Under the pieces are notes generated by a model. That model was not told the DNA's origin and did not search any database. It worked only from the letters and a program-made list of their open reading frames with translations. The translations under genes and the position numbers were made by a program. From Lucinisca nassula (taxonomy: Eukaryota; Mollusca; Bivalvia; Lucinida; Lucinidae), in NCBI GenBank assembly GCA_963580285.1, contig OY757011.1, positions 165,941,406 through 166,005,405 of the forward strand: a stretch of DNA of 64,000 nt, in the 5' to 3' direction. Shown piece by piece: positions 22,736 through 34,289 of this stretch. Each line of letters begins with the position of its first letter. Within the stretch, counting starts at the first letter, position 1.

Positions 22736-24660
22736 TCTAATTGGTTTCATATACACATGTAAACTGATTTACTATGTTATTTTTCATATATATTGTGTAT
22801 GTCATGTATACTTTGCAATGTATGATTCCACTGATATTGTAATCAGTATTTCATAAATATAAAAAAAGAATTATCAACAGGACTCACATAGCAAAAAACA
22901 TTCATTCCGACAGCTTTCACCATGAATCCCAAAGCTATCTGAATGACTCATATAACTGTCATCATGATTCGTGCATCTCTAAGCGAGATTCCTAAAACTA
23001 TCCCCTTGATGAAAGCAGCTGTCACCATGGCACATATATCTGTCTCCGTGATTCATACAGCCATCAGTATGTCTCATCCAGCTATAAGCATGACTCATAT
23101 AGCTGTCGCCAGGGGTCAGTGACACCCACAGCTGTCTCCAAGGTTCATACAGCTATCACAATGACCCATATAGCTGTCATAATGACTCTCATACTGCTGT
23201 CACAATGACTCATGCATATGTAACAATAGCTCATACAGCTGTCTACATGGCTCATACAACTATCACCATGACTCATTCAACTATCATCATGACTCGTACT
23301 GTTGCCACCATGACTGATAAAGCTGTCATCATCACTCATACAGCTATCGCCATGACGTATGCGGACAGCACTTTCATAGCTGTTATCATGGCTCTTCCAG
23401 CTGTCTCTGTGGTTCTTACAGTAATCACCATGACTCATACCGCTGTCACCATTACTAATTCAGCGATTTTCACGACCTATTCAGCTATCACCATGAATAC
23501 AGCAAACATCTATCTCCATATCTACTGTAGATATTGCAATGACTCATACAACAATTAGATCACTCACACAGCTGTTACCATAACTCATACAGCCATCAGC
23601 ACGACTTCTACAGCTATCACCAGGAATCATACAGCGCACACAATGACGCAGATATCTTAATTTCACATACAACTGCCACCGAGATTTATTGTATCTCCAA
23701 TAGCTATCAGCATGAACTATGCATTCGTAGCCATTGTTCATACAGCTGTCACGACGACTTATATGACTGTCACGATGTCTTTCAGCTGTAACAATGACTC
23801 ATAGAACAGTCGACATGTCACATACAGCTGTCACCATGATCCGTACAACTCTTATCACTGAGTATATACAGATATCAACATGTTTCATACAGCTATCGGC
23901 ATGGCTTGAACAGCTGTCACGATGACACATACAGCTGCATGCCATGATGACTCATGCATCTGTCACAATTCATGACTCATATACAGTCATGACTATGACT
24001 GCCACTACCATGATGCATACAGCTATCACAATGACTGATTCAGCTGTCAGCGGGGATCATACAGGTCTCATCATGCCACATACACTTGTCATGATGACTC
24101 ATACGTCTGTCATTATGACTCACACAGCTGTCATTATGATTCATACACCTGTCATCATGACTCAAACACATGTCACTCCCTGTCACTTTGACTCGTTTAC
24201 TATTGCTATGACCTACACAACTGTCAAATTGCCCCATTCGGCTGTCATGATGACTCGTACGTTTGTAACCATGACTCATCACGTTGCCACGAGTTGCATA
24301 CAGCATGGCTCCTACAACTGTGACAACGCCTCACAGTTGTCAGCAAAACCCATGAAGCTAATGACTAACACTGCTGTCACCATGAAATGAACGACACCGT
24401 AAATCAAACAGCAGTCATCTTGACTCATACGGCTGGCACCATGTATTTTACAGCTGACACAATGATTCATAGAGCTATCATAATGACTTATATAGCTTTA
24501 ACCGTGACTAATACAGCTATTACATTGACAAATACAGCTCTCTCGGTGACCCATATCATTACAAATACAGCTGTGAAGATGGCTGACTCATGTAGCTGTC
24601 ACCATGACGCACATAGCTATAACCATACAGCTGTGACCATGACGCCTATATCTATTAGCA

Positions 24661-24810
24661 CAGTAGAAGTAAAACAAAGATCAGGAATTGATACAATTAA
24701 CTTACTCCACCCATAAAAGACACCAAAGGGAAAGAAATACAAACATTAAGCGACCAGACCATAATGGAAACCTAAACAAAGGAAGGCCATAAGGACAGTT
24801 ACTTTCCCAC
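24661..24810 (-). mobile_element. TGE insertion in Sat-C (150-bp version)
   Basis: It begins at the fixed end AGTAGAAGTAAAAC and stops at CTTTCC. Related uninserted satellite (TATTAGCACG at ~28832; CTCAGCACGACC at ~26953) locates the break and suggests a 3-bp CAC duplication. Confidence 0.75.
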
Positions 24811-26317
24811 GACTTATGTAGCTTTCACCAAGGCTCTTATTGCTACTGTCATGACTTCTACAGCTGTAAACACGACTCCTATAACTACCGCCATGACCTA
24901 TACAGCTGTCATCAGTACCAATGTGGCTGTTAACATCACTTATACACTTGTCAACATGACTCACACAGCTATCACCATGACTCCTTCAGCTGTCACCATG
25001 ACTACTACAACTGTCACCATGACTGCAACAGCTGTCCGTATGACTTATACATCTATGACAATGACTAATAAAGCTGTAACTAGGACTCATATAGCTATTA
25101 TTTTAAATATTTTTATAAAATATAAATATGTCCATGAAGAGCAACAGTACTATTTGTAATTAGAATGTTAGAAATATCTTCATTACTATTAACATATAAT
25201 ATTTACAACATTGTGCTACTTTGGCCCATTGTATTTAAAATAGTCTTTCTGTGCTAATTGGTTGCACATACACATGTCACTGATTTACTATTTTATTATT
25301 TCTTATATATTGTGTATCCCTTGTATGCTTTGCAGTGTATGATACTACTGATATTGTTTTCAGTATTTCATTTATAAATAACAGAAATATCAAGCTGACT
25401 AACACTGCTAATACCTTCATTCATACAGCTTTTACTATGACTACGATAGCCATCACAATGACTCATATAACTGTCATCATGATTCATGCATCTCTAAGCG
25501 TGATTCCTACAGCTTTCACCATGATGAAAGCAGCTGTCACCATTGCATATACTTCTGTCTCCGTGACTCTTACAGCCATAAGTATGTCTCATACAGCTGT
25601 ATGCCAGACTCATATTGCTGTCATCAGGAATCATTGAGCTTTCACTTTGACACTTACAGCTGTCTCCAAGGCTCATGCAGCTATCATAATGACCCAAACA
25701 GCTGTCACAATGACTCTCATACTGCTGTCATCATGACTGATACAGTTGTAACCATGGCTCATACAACTATCACCATGACACATACAACTATCGTCATGAC
25801 TCGTTCTGCTGCCAGCATGACTGATAAAGTCGTCATCGTCACCCATACAGCTATCGCCGTGACGATGCTGACAACACTGTCCTAGTGCTGTAAGCAAAAC
25901 ACATGGAGCTGTCATCATGGATCATACAGCTGTCTCTGTGGTTCTTACAACAATCACCATGACTCATACTGCTGTCGCTATTTCTACAGTAAAGTAATTA
26001 TCATGCCCCATTCAGCTGTTACCATGACTAACACAATGTCTTGGATATCTTAATTTCACATACAGCTGCCACCAATACTTATTCTGTTTTCAACAGTTAT
26101 AGCTTCTATAGCCATCAGCATGGAATATGCAGCTGTATCCATTGGTCATACATCACCTTAAAGGCTGTCACAATGACTCAAACAGCTTTCTTTACGATTT
26201 CTATAGCTCTTACAATCACTACTCCAGGTGTCAGCATGAATCTTACGAAGGTAACCATGACACCTTGTCACCATGACTCATACAGTTACCACCATGGCTC
26301 GCATCCCTTCCACTAAG

Positions 26318-26779
26318 TAGAAGTAAAACAAAGATCAGGAATTGATACAATTAACTTACTCCACCCATAAAAGACACCAAAGGGAAAGAAATACAAACAT
26401 TAAGCGACCAGACCATAATGGAAACCTAAACAAAGGAAGGCCATAAGGACAGTTACTTTCCCACAAAATGGCCATATGGCCATCCAAAACCAAAAGACAC
26501 ACGTGATACACACAGTAAGTAACAAACAACAACATAAATAAATCGCCACAGAAGAGCCGCCTTGGAACGGTCAGTGGAAGATTTCCACTGGGGGGCTTAA
26601 ATCGATTTTACGTGGCCACAATCCTCGCCCTTACTTCCGTCGCGATTTAGACAAATAATTTGTTCAGTCCGCATGAAGGCCTCCTAACTCATCAGTGCAA
26701 CATCTCCGTCAACACAAAAATCACAGAGGTGAGACAACGGTGAGGACTCGACAGCAAGAAACCACTGATATGCTGGAGC
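26318..26779 (-). mobile_element. TGE insertion in Sat-C (462-bp version)
   Basis: It runs from TAGAAGTAAAAC to GCTGGAGC and is bracketed by AAG (26315-26317 and 26780-26782). The empty site survives in the paralogous satellite at 28650/28651 (CTCGCATCCCTCTCACTAAG then ACTGATATAG). It contains TTAAATCGATTTTACG and GAGCCGCCTTGGAACGG and has no ORF of note. Confidence 0.85.
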
Positions 26780-27589
26780 AAGACTTATATAACTTTCATC
26801 GTATCTAATACAGCAATCACTATAACTAATATAGCTGTCACGACGACTCATAGCATAACTCATACGGCAATCACGATAACTCGTACAGCTATCAACACGA
26901 CACAAACAGCTATTACAATAACTCATAGAGCTATTTCCATGACTCGGATATCTCTCAGCACGACCTTTAAAGCTTTCACCAGGACACCTATAGCTACCAC
27001 CTTTACTCATTCAGGTGTTACTTTGACTTTTTAGCTATCGCAAACACCTATACGGCTGTAACCATTACCAATACAGCTGTTAACATCACATATACAGCTG
27101 TCACCATGACTCACTAATCTATCATGATGACTACTGCTACGAGTGTCAGTATAACTACTACAGCTATCAATATGACTAATGCATCTTTAAAAATGGCTCA
27201 TACGATTGTCATCATGGCTTATATAGCTATCGCCAATGCTTACAGCTTCCACAGTGACTCTTACAACTGTCACCATAATTCATGCAGCTCTAAACGTGAT
27301 CCCAACAGCTATCACCATGGCGAATGCAGCTGTCACCACAGCTCATATAGCTATCTCAATGACTCATAGAGCCACCAGTCTGTGCTCATACAGCTTAAAG
27401 CATCGCTCATATTGCTGTCGGCAGGGTTCATACAGCAAACACTATGTCTAATACAGCTGTAACAATGAACCAGATGACTACGCCTAAAGCTGTCTTCATG
27501 CCTCATACAGCTGTCAGGATGACTCGAACGGCTGTCACAGTCACTCATTCATTGACCACCATGGCCCATAAAGCTATCATAATGACTAA

Positions 27590-27897
27590 TACAGCAAGCT
27601 CACGCCCATCGGGACTTTGAGAAATAAATCGGTATGCAAAGTGCTTCCACGCAGAGCTGAAACCGACCGCACGTGAGTACTGGTATGCAGCATAGGTCTA
27701 AGCCTGTTCAGGCAAAACGGTGCGAGTCGGACCGTCCATGCATATAAACATTTTGATTTCATAGGGCGACAGGGCTTGGGATTTCATTTCATCTCAATGT
27801 CGGGTAAAAGTCCCACAAAATTGAAAGCAACGTTTCGAAAATGACCTAAATAGTGTTGACAGGGACTTTAAACCTCTATTCAAACAAACAAACAAAC
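27590..27897 (+). mobile_element. R300 captured in the Sat-C higher-order repeat
   Basis: A full-length but diverged R300 ends in AAACCTCTATTCAAACAAAC. The paralogous position at 29425-29457 holds only the first few bases and the last ~27 bases of the same copy. Confidence 0.85.
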
Positions 27898-29424
27898 AAA
27901 AGACTAATAGAGCTATCTCAATCACTCAAACAGCTATCACCATGAGGGTTGTAGCTATTACCATAACCCATACAGCAATTAAGATGACTCATACAGCTGT
28001 CACCAGGACTCACATAGCTATCACCACGACTTCTATAACTATCACCATGAATTATACAGCTACCGCCATGATTCATACAGATATATTTATTCACATACAG
28101 CTGTCACCACGACACACAGCGCTTTCAATAGCCATATCTCCAAAACTGTCACAAAGAACCATGCAGCTGAAACCAATCGCTCATACAGCTGTCCATATCA
28201 ACATGACTCACACAGCTTTCCTCACGACTCCTACAGCTGTCACCATGACTTCTTCAGATGTCATCATGTCTCATACAGCGGTCCCCATGACACATACAGC
28301 TGCCATCATGACGCATACAGCTGCCGGCACGACTTCTACACGAATCATACGGCGCCCAAAATGACTCGGATATCTTAATTTCATATACAGCTGCCATAAA
28401 GACTTATTCCTTTTCAACAGTTGTATCTCCTGTAGCTATAAATTATGCAGCTGTAACCATTGTTCATGTAGCTATCAACATCGCTTATAAGGCTGTCAAC
28501 ATGACTCACACGGCTTTCTTTATGACTTCTACAGCTGACACTATGACTACTTCACTTGTCATCATGACTCTAACAATGGTACCCATGACACCTATAGCTG
28601 TCGCCATGACTCAAACAGCTGTCAACGTTGCTCGCATCCCTCTCACTAAGACTGATATAGCTTTTATCGTGTCTAATTCAACGATCACTATAACTTATAC
28701 AGCTGACACGACGAGTCATATCATGACTAATACAGCCATCACGATGACTCATACAGCTGTCAACACGCCAACACGACACATGCAGCTATTACCATAACTC
28801 ATACAGCTTTTACCATGACTCCGATATCTATTAGCACGCCTTTTAAGCTTTCACCAAGACACATACAGATATCGCAATTACACATTCAGATGTCACATTG
28901 ACTTGTATAGCTATTGTTATGGCCCATTACCAATTCAGCTGTTAACATCACACATACCATGACTCACAAATCTGTCATCATGGCAACTGCTGCTTTCAGT
29001 ATGACTACTACAGCTGTCAATACATCTTCAAAATGGCTCATACGGCTGCCATCATGACTTTTACAGCTATCACATAACAACAGCTTTCACCGTGACACTT
29101 AGAACTGTTACTATAATTCATGCAGCTCTCATCTTGATCACTACAGCTGTCACCATGATGAATACAGCTGCCATCTTAGTTCATGCAGCTATCTCCGTTA
29201 CTCATACAGCCATCACTCCGTGCTCATACAGCTATGAGAATCGCTCATATTGCTTTCGTCAGGGGCCATAAAGCTTACACAGCTGTAACAATGAACCACA
29301 TGACTATGCCTAAAGCTGTCTTCATGCCTCATACAGCTATCAGCATGAATCAAACAGCTGTCGCAGTGACTCATTTAGTGACCACTATGACCAATATAGC
29401 TATCACTATGACTAATACAGCAAG

Positions 29425-29457
29425 CCCCGTAAACCTCTATTCAAATAAACAAAGGGA
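29425..29457 (+). pseudogene. R300 deletion remnant
   Basis: Following GACTAATACAGCAAG, the sequence is GCCCCG joined to TAAACCTCTATTCAAATAAA. It shares the private CTCTATTC variant with the 27590 copy, so it is the same insertion after a ~265-bp internal loss. Confidence 0.75.
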
Positions 29458-30003
29458 AGACAAATACAGCTATCACAATTACTCGTACATATATCACTTT
29501 GATTCTTGTAGCTATTTCCATAACGCATACAGCCATTAAGATGACTCATACAGCTTTCACCGTGACTCACACAGCTATCACCACGACTTCTATCACTATC
29601 ACCATGATTCATACAGCTACCAACATGACTCATACAGATATCTTAATTTCAAACACAGCTGTCACCAAGACCCATAACACTTTCATCAGCCATATTATCT
29701 ATTGTACTGTCACTATGATTTGTGCAGCTGCAACCATTGTTCATACAGCTGTCCATATCAACATGACTCACACAGCTGTCCTCACGACTCCTACAGCTGT
29801 CACCATAACTGCTTCAGATGCCATTATGTCTCACACAGCGGTTGCCATGGCATATACAGCTGTCATCATGACGCATACAGCTATCAACATGACTCGCATA
29901 TGTCTTCACAGTTGCTCACACAACTGTCAACATGACTAATACAGCTAGCCCCATGACTTACAATGCTATCATCATGACTCATTGAGCTGTGACCACCATT
30001 AAA

Positions 30004-30556
30004 GCCTCCGCGGGTGTAGTGGTTAAACTACTCGTCTTTGAAACCATGTATCTTGGGGGTTCGATTTGAGCAGATAATGTTATCGTAGTGCAGATTATAT
30101 TTTCCTTTCCTTTATGCTATACGCCTTGCAAACTATATTGCTGTGTATGAAGATACTCAATAAAACCGAGTCTCCGATTTTCGTTCTTTATGTGTTCTTT
30201 GTTTCCAAAGGCAACCTTTACCTCACTGCAGCTGTTGTTAAGTGCCGTGTGGCGGCCGTAAAAGTCTCCCTGTGCTTCATCATAGGGCAGATTATATTTT
30301 CTTTTCCTCTTGGATCATTGAGCCTATTTTGTTTACTTTGAAAATCGAATATCGCTTAAGCCGGTGCTAGGCATATGCAGCCTTGCAAACTATATTGCTG
30401 TGTATGAAGAGCCCCAATAAAACCGAGTCTCCAGTTTTCGTTCTTGTATGTGTTCTTTGTTTCAAAAGGCAACCGTTTAGCTTTTTATTCTCCAGACTTT
30501 TGGATAAGTCTTTAAACTGAGGTCCACTTTCTATATGATCTTAGTTGTTGGTGGGA
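30004..30556 (+). mobile_element. tS4 SINE pieces around another repeat
   Basis: A tRNA-like head (GTGTAGTGGTTAAACTACTC, then GGGGGTTCGATTT) lies at 30010-30070. Its usual body (GACTTTTGGATAAGTCTTTA and onward) appears only at 30495-30556. The intervening 30071-30485 is a different repeat with an internal duplication: 30124-30217 and 30380-30476 share CCTTGCAAACTATATTGC. Part of it (GTGTGGCGGCCGTAAAA) is related to 31980-32060 and 42890-42960. Confidence 0.6.
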
Positions 30557-30903
30557 CGAAACATGCCCCAGCACGCATGCACGCACACACACAAACACGC
30601 ACACAAAGCTGTCACCATGACTTACATGTATACTGCTTCCACCATGACGACTACAGCTATAACTACGACTGATAAATGTACGTATCACTACCACAGGGAC
30701 ACATTCATTTATTACCATGGCTCTTATAGCTATTACTTAAAGCTAGGACTTAAACAGCTTCCACCATGACTCCTAAAGCTATTACCATTACTCATACTGA
30801 TATTACTGTGACTAATACAGCAATCACCACGACTCACACTGCTAGCGCATTGACGACTAAAGTTATCACCATGATTCATACAGCTGCCACTATGATTCAT
30901 ACA

Positions 30904-31308
30904 ACTGTCCCTATGACGTATAAAGCTGCCAGAAGACCAATACAGTTGTCACAATGACTCTTTCAGCTCCTGTCATAATTCAGAGGTTGGTGCTATTGTC
31001 ATGACTATACTACTGCTGTCACCATGACTCCTTCATGGGCCAGTCTGGCTTATACCACCATGACTCATACAGCTGTCCCTATGACGTATAAAGCTGCCAC
31101 AAGACCTATACAGTTGTCACAATGACTCTTACAGCTGCTGTCATAATACAGAGGTTGCTGCTATCGCTATGACTACACTATAGCTGTCACCATGACTCCT
31201 TCATCGGCCAATATGGCTCATATCACCATGACTCATACTGCTGTCCCTATGGCGTATAAAGCTGCCACAAGACCCATACAATTGTCACAATGACTCTTAC
31301 AGCTGCTA
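30904..31308. repeat. 168-bp higher-order units of Sat-C
   Basis: CTGTCCCTATGACGTATAAA-type blocks start at ~30905, 31073 and 31241, exactly 168 bp (8 x 21) apart. Confidence 0.85.
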
Positions 31309-31607
31309 AGCCCCGCCCATAGGGGCTTGAAGAAATATATGGGCTGCATGATGCTTTCACGCAGAGCTGAATCCGGCCCGCACACTAGTACTGGTAAACC
31401 GCTTAGAGGATCTAAGCCTGTCCAGGAACCGCGGTGCGAGGCGGACCGTCCATGCTAATAAACCCTATTGGTTTGATTGGGCGACAGGGCTTGAGATATC
31501 ATTTCATCTCAATGTCGGGTAAAAGTCCCACAAAATTGGAAGCTACGTCTCCAAAATGACCTTTAGAGTGGTGACGGGGACGTTGAACCTCAAATCAAAG
31601 AAACGAA
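31308..31607 (+). mobile_element. R300 retroposon, full length
   Basis: This is a 300-bp element with the 12-bp TSD CTTACAGCTGCT at 31296-31307 and 31608-31619, inserted in Sat-C. The duplicated satellite block lacks it: the site at ~42132-42145 is intact. Confidence 0.92.
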
Positions 31608-31924
31608 CTTACAGCTGCTGTCATAATTCAGAGGTTGCTGCTATCGCTATGTCTACACTATAGTTGTCACCATAACTCCTTCATCGGCAACATTGGCTCA
31701 TATCACCATGACACTTGCAGATGTCAATATGGTCTAAAAGCTATCATAGACTCATAGAGCTATCATCATGTCGCCTTAAGCTGTCACCATGGCTAATAAA
31801 CTATCATCCTGATTCACACACCTTTCATCATGACTCACACAGTTATAAGCATGGCTCATATAGCTTTCACCATAGGTCATACAACTATCACTATGACTAT
31901 CCCCAAGAATCACATAGCCCAGAT

Positions 31925-32260
31925 AATCCTGCACACTACGATTTTCTGTTCCATGTTGTAGTACTTGCTTCCAAAAGATTATCCCTTATATATGACATTT
32001 TAACTTCACCACAGCTGGTGTTTAGGGAATGTGTGGCGGCTGTCAAAAGTCTCCCTGCCCTTCGGCATAGTTTGGGTTATATGTTCTAGTCCTTTTCGAT
32101 CATTGATTCCACTGCTTAAATTTTAGAATATTTGAGGGTCACTGGCTAGGCCTAAATGCGGAAACTAGCTAGTCCGTCCCATAAAAACTTGTACACTACG
32201 GTTTTCGGTTCCGTATTGAGCCCTTGGTTGCTTTCAAATGATTACCCATTATATAAAACA
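31925..32260 (+). repeat. Unclassified interspersed repeat (copy 1)
   Basis: The segment CACTACGATTTTCTGTTCC to ~32260 is shared with 42799-43075 (GTGTGGCGGC, TCCCTG, GGTCACTGGCTAGGCCTAA). It is non-coding. Confidence 0.7.
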
Positions 32261-32514
32261 TCATACAGTTATTAACCATGTATCAAATGGCTATCACCAT
32301 GTCACCCGCAGCTGACTTCCTGACTCATACAGCTATTATCATGATTCATTTAGCTATCATCATGACTCATTCAGCTATCCCTAGAAATCATATTGCTATC
32401 ACTGTTACGCCTGTATTACCTTGGCACATACAACTATCACCATGACTCATACAGCTGTCACCATGACTAATACAGCTACCACAAATACTCCTGCAGCTGT
32501 CAAGATTATTCATC

Positions 32515-32900
32515 AATGATTCACATTCTGTCTCATGAATGAATCAGTGAAATTTGTTCAAACTTGGGACAATATATCATTGTGACCGACCTTAGATTTG
32601 ATTAGTTTTTGATGACATTGACCTTATTTCTAAGGTCAAAGGTCCCGAAAACTGTCAATTTTGGCTTATCTGCACCGGTGTCTTGAATGAATAGCTGACA
32701 TTTGGCCAGACTTTCTAGAACATTATTTGTACAATATGTCATTGTAACCTGCCAAAAATTTGGTTTGCTTTTGGTGACCTTGACCTTTTTTCAAGGTCAC
32801 AGGCCCTCCAAAACTGTAAATTTTAGGTCAGAAATGGCTTACCAGCGCCCTTACGCGAATTGTGATATACTTTTATCTACTCTGTAAACAGTAGATATTT
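32515..32900. repeat. GGTCA-rich dispersed repeat
   Basis: Two units carry TGACCTTATTTCTAAGGTCA and TGACCTTTTTTCAAGGTCA (inverted GGTCA pairs). They resemble the 144-bp repeat at 55.2-56.0 kb. Confidence 0.55.
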
Positions 32901-33094
32901 ACCGTAAACTTCGCATAAATGTTACGCACCATGAGTGGGTCTACAGAAAATAGGATTTTTTTTTGTAATTCTGGTTTACTTCCTTTCGGAGATATGGCCC
33001 TTTGAACATTGGAAATAGTCACCTTATTCATGTATTAATGTCAACTTTATTAAGGGAAAGACTAATGCACCTTCACTTTGAATTCATTTCAGTG

Positions 33095-33370
33095 TTTATG
33101 GCCGCCCATCGGGGCTTGAAGAAATAGATGGGCTGCATGATGCTTCCAGAGCTGAAATCGACCACACATGAGTACTTGTAAACCGCTTAGAGGATCTAAG
33201 CCTGCCCAGGCAAGGCGGGGCGAGTGGACCCATCCAAGGTTATAAACCGTATGGGTTTCATTGAGAAGTCATTTCATTTCAGTTTTGGGTAAAAGTCCCA
33301 CATAATTGGAAGCAACTTCTCGAGAATGACCTATACAGTGTTGACGGGGATGCTTAACCTCAGATCAAAC
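33095..33370 (+). mobile_element. R300 retroposon, degraded
   Basis: The head CGCCCATCGGGGCTTGAAG and the tail TTAACCTCAGATCAAACAC are recognisable, with several small deletions. Confidence 0.8.
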
Positions 33371-33454
33371 ACAAAGTGTTATGGCACTTGCTTGATGAAT
33401 ATTAGTGGCAAGGCATAATGCATTGCTTTTATTTTTCTAATGGCATACTGTACT

Positions 33455-33755
33455 TTTTTTTATTTGAGGTTTATCATCCCCATCAACATTGTAAAGGTCA
33501 TTGTTGGAGATGTTGCTTCTAGTTTTGTGGGACTTTTACCAGACATTGAGATGAAATGACCTCAGGCCCTGCCACCCAATGAAACCAATATAGTTTATAT
33601 GTATGACGGGCCCAACTCGCACCACTTTTTCCTGGTCAGGCTTAGAACCTCTAAGCAGTTTACCAGTACTCATGTGCGGTCTGTTTCAGCTCTGCGTGTA
33701 AGGATCATGAAGCCCAGTCTATTTCTTCAAGCCCCCATGTGTTTGGGCCAGTATA
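33455..33755 (-). mobile_element. R300 retroposon, degraded
   Basis: This is a minus-oriented copy. The tail is at the left (ATTTGAGGTTTATCATCCCC) and the head at the right (TTCTTCAAGCCCCCATG). With the preceding plus copy it forms a head-to-head-like pair 85 bp apart. Confidence 0.8.
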
Positions 33756-34289
33756 CATTTTGATTGTTTTCATACAGCATGCCTTTTTGATCTAATTTGT
33801 ATAATTTCTACATTTAGGTATGATATAGTGAAGCTGGAGACTAAAGATCGCTGCCATGAGGAAGGTACAGTACAATATTTGAGAAACCAAAGGAATTTTG
33901 TAAGAACATTTTTACACGAAATTAGGAAAGCTTTGAGTGAGTTGACTTATGATTACAGTTTGCCAATTAGACAGACGTGTGCCATTAATTGTTGTAGTCT
34001 CAAATATGTTATGCTATCCAATTGATAGGAGTTGTTTAGATGATTCCATTTAAATGCCAGTTAAAGTTAATGGGGCTTGACCAGAAAATATGCCAAAATA
34101 GGATTGGTTCAGCCGTTACATATTTTAGGTGAAGCTTAAGACCTATGCTATAAAATAAAAGTGAAGTCATTGATCTGGAATCGATACAATTACCTCACAC
34201 CTCCCATCAAGAAAGTGATGTTCCATGTATCATGTACTTGTAATTACATGATTATACTAAATCGTTAAATACAGGTATAAAATCAGACT
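33756..34289. other. No recognised feature
   Basis: The stretch is AT-rich. I identify no gene or repeat. Confidence 0.35.

Larger units (their letters stand above)
21990..32510. repeat. Sat-C satellite, CAGCTG on a 21-bp unit
   Basis: The consensus is near ACTCATACAGCTGTCACCATG. Because 21 is a multiple of three, long frames appear on both strands (repeats of MTHTAVT, or of GDSCMSH on the other strand). They carry frequent stops and indels and are not genes. The array spans ~10.5 kb and is broken by TGE copies, R300 copies, an inverted segment and non-satellite spacers (22440-22560, 22735-22900, 25100-25385). Anchors such as GATATCTTAATTTCA (23650, 26043, 28368, 29636) and TCATGATTC-TGCATCTCTAAGCG (22965, 25480) show higher-order repetition of roughly 1.5-2.5 kb. 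A second block lies at 41856-43640. Confidence 0.93.

Noticed and set aside
26318..26779. Helitron
   Set aside because: The ends lack a 5' TC and a 3' CTRR with hairpin, and the insertion is bracketed by 3-bp repeats instead of lying between A and T.
22010..32510. Long Thr/His/Met or Ser/Cys/His-rich frames (MTHTAVT and GDSCMSH repeats)
   Set aside because: They follow from a 21-bp repeat that keeps frame on both strands. Frequent stops and shifts, with no start context or splice structure, argue against a protein.
21990..32510. CRISPR-like array
   Set aside because: The units are contiguous 21-mers with no unique spacers of constant length, in a eukaryotic context.
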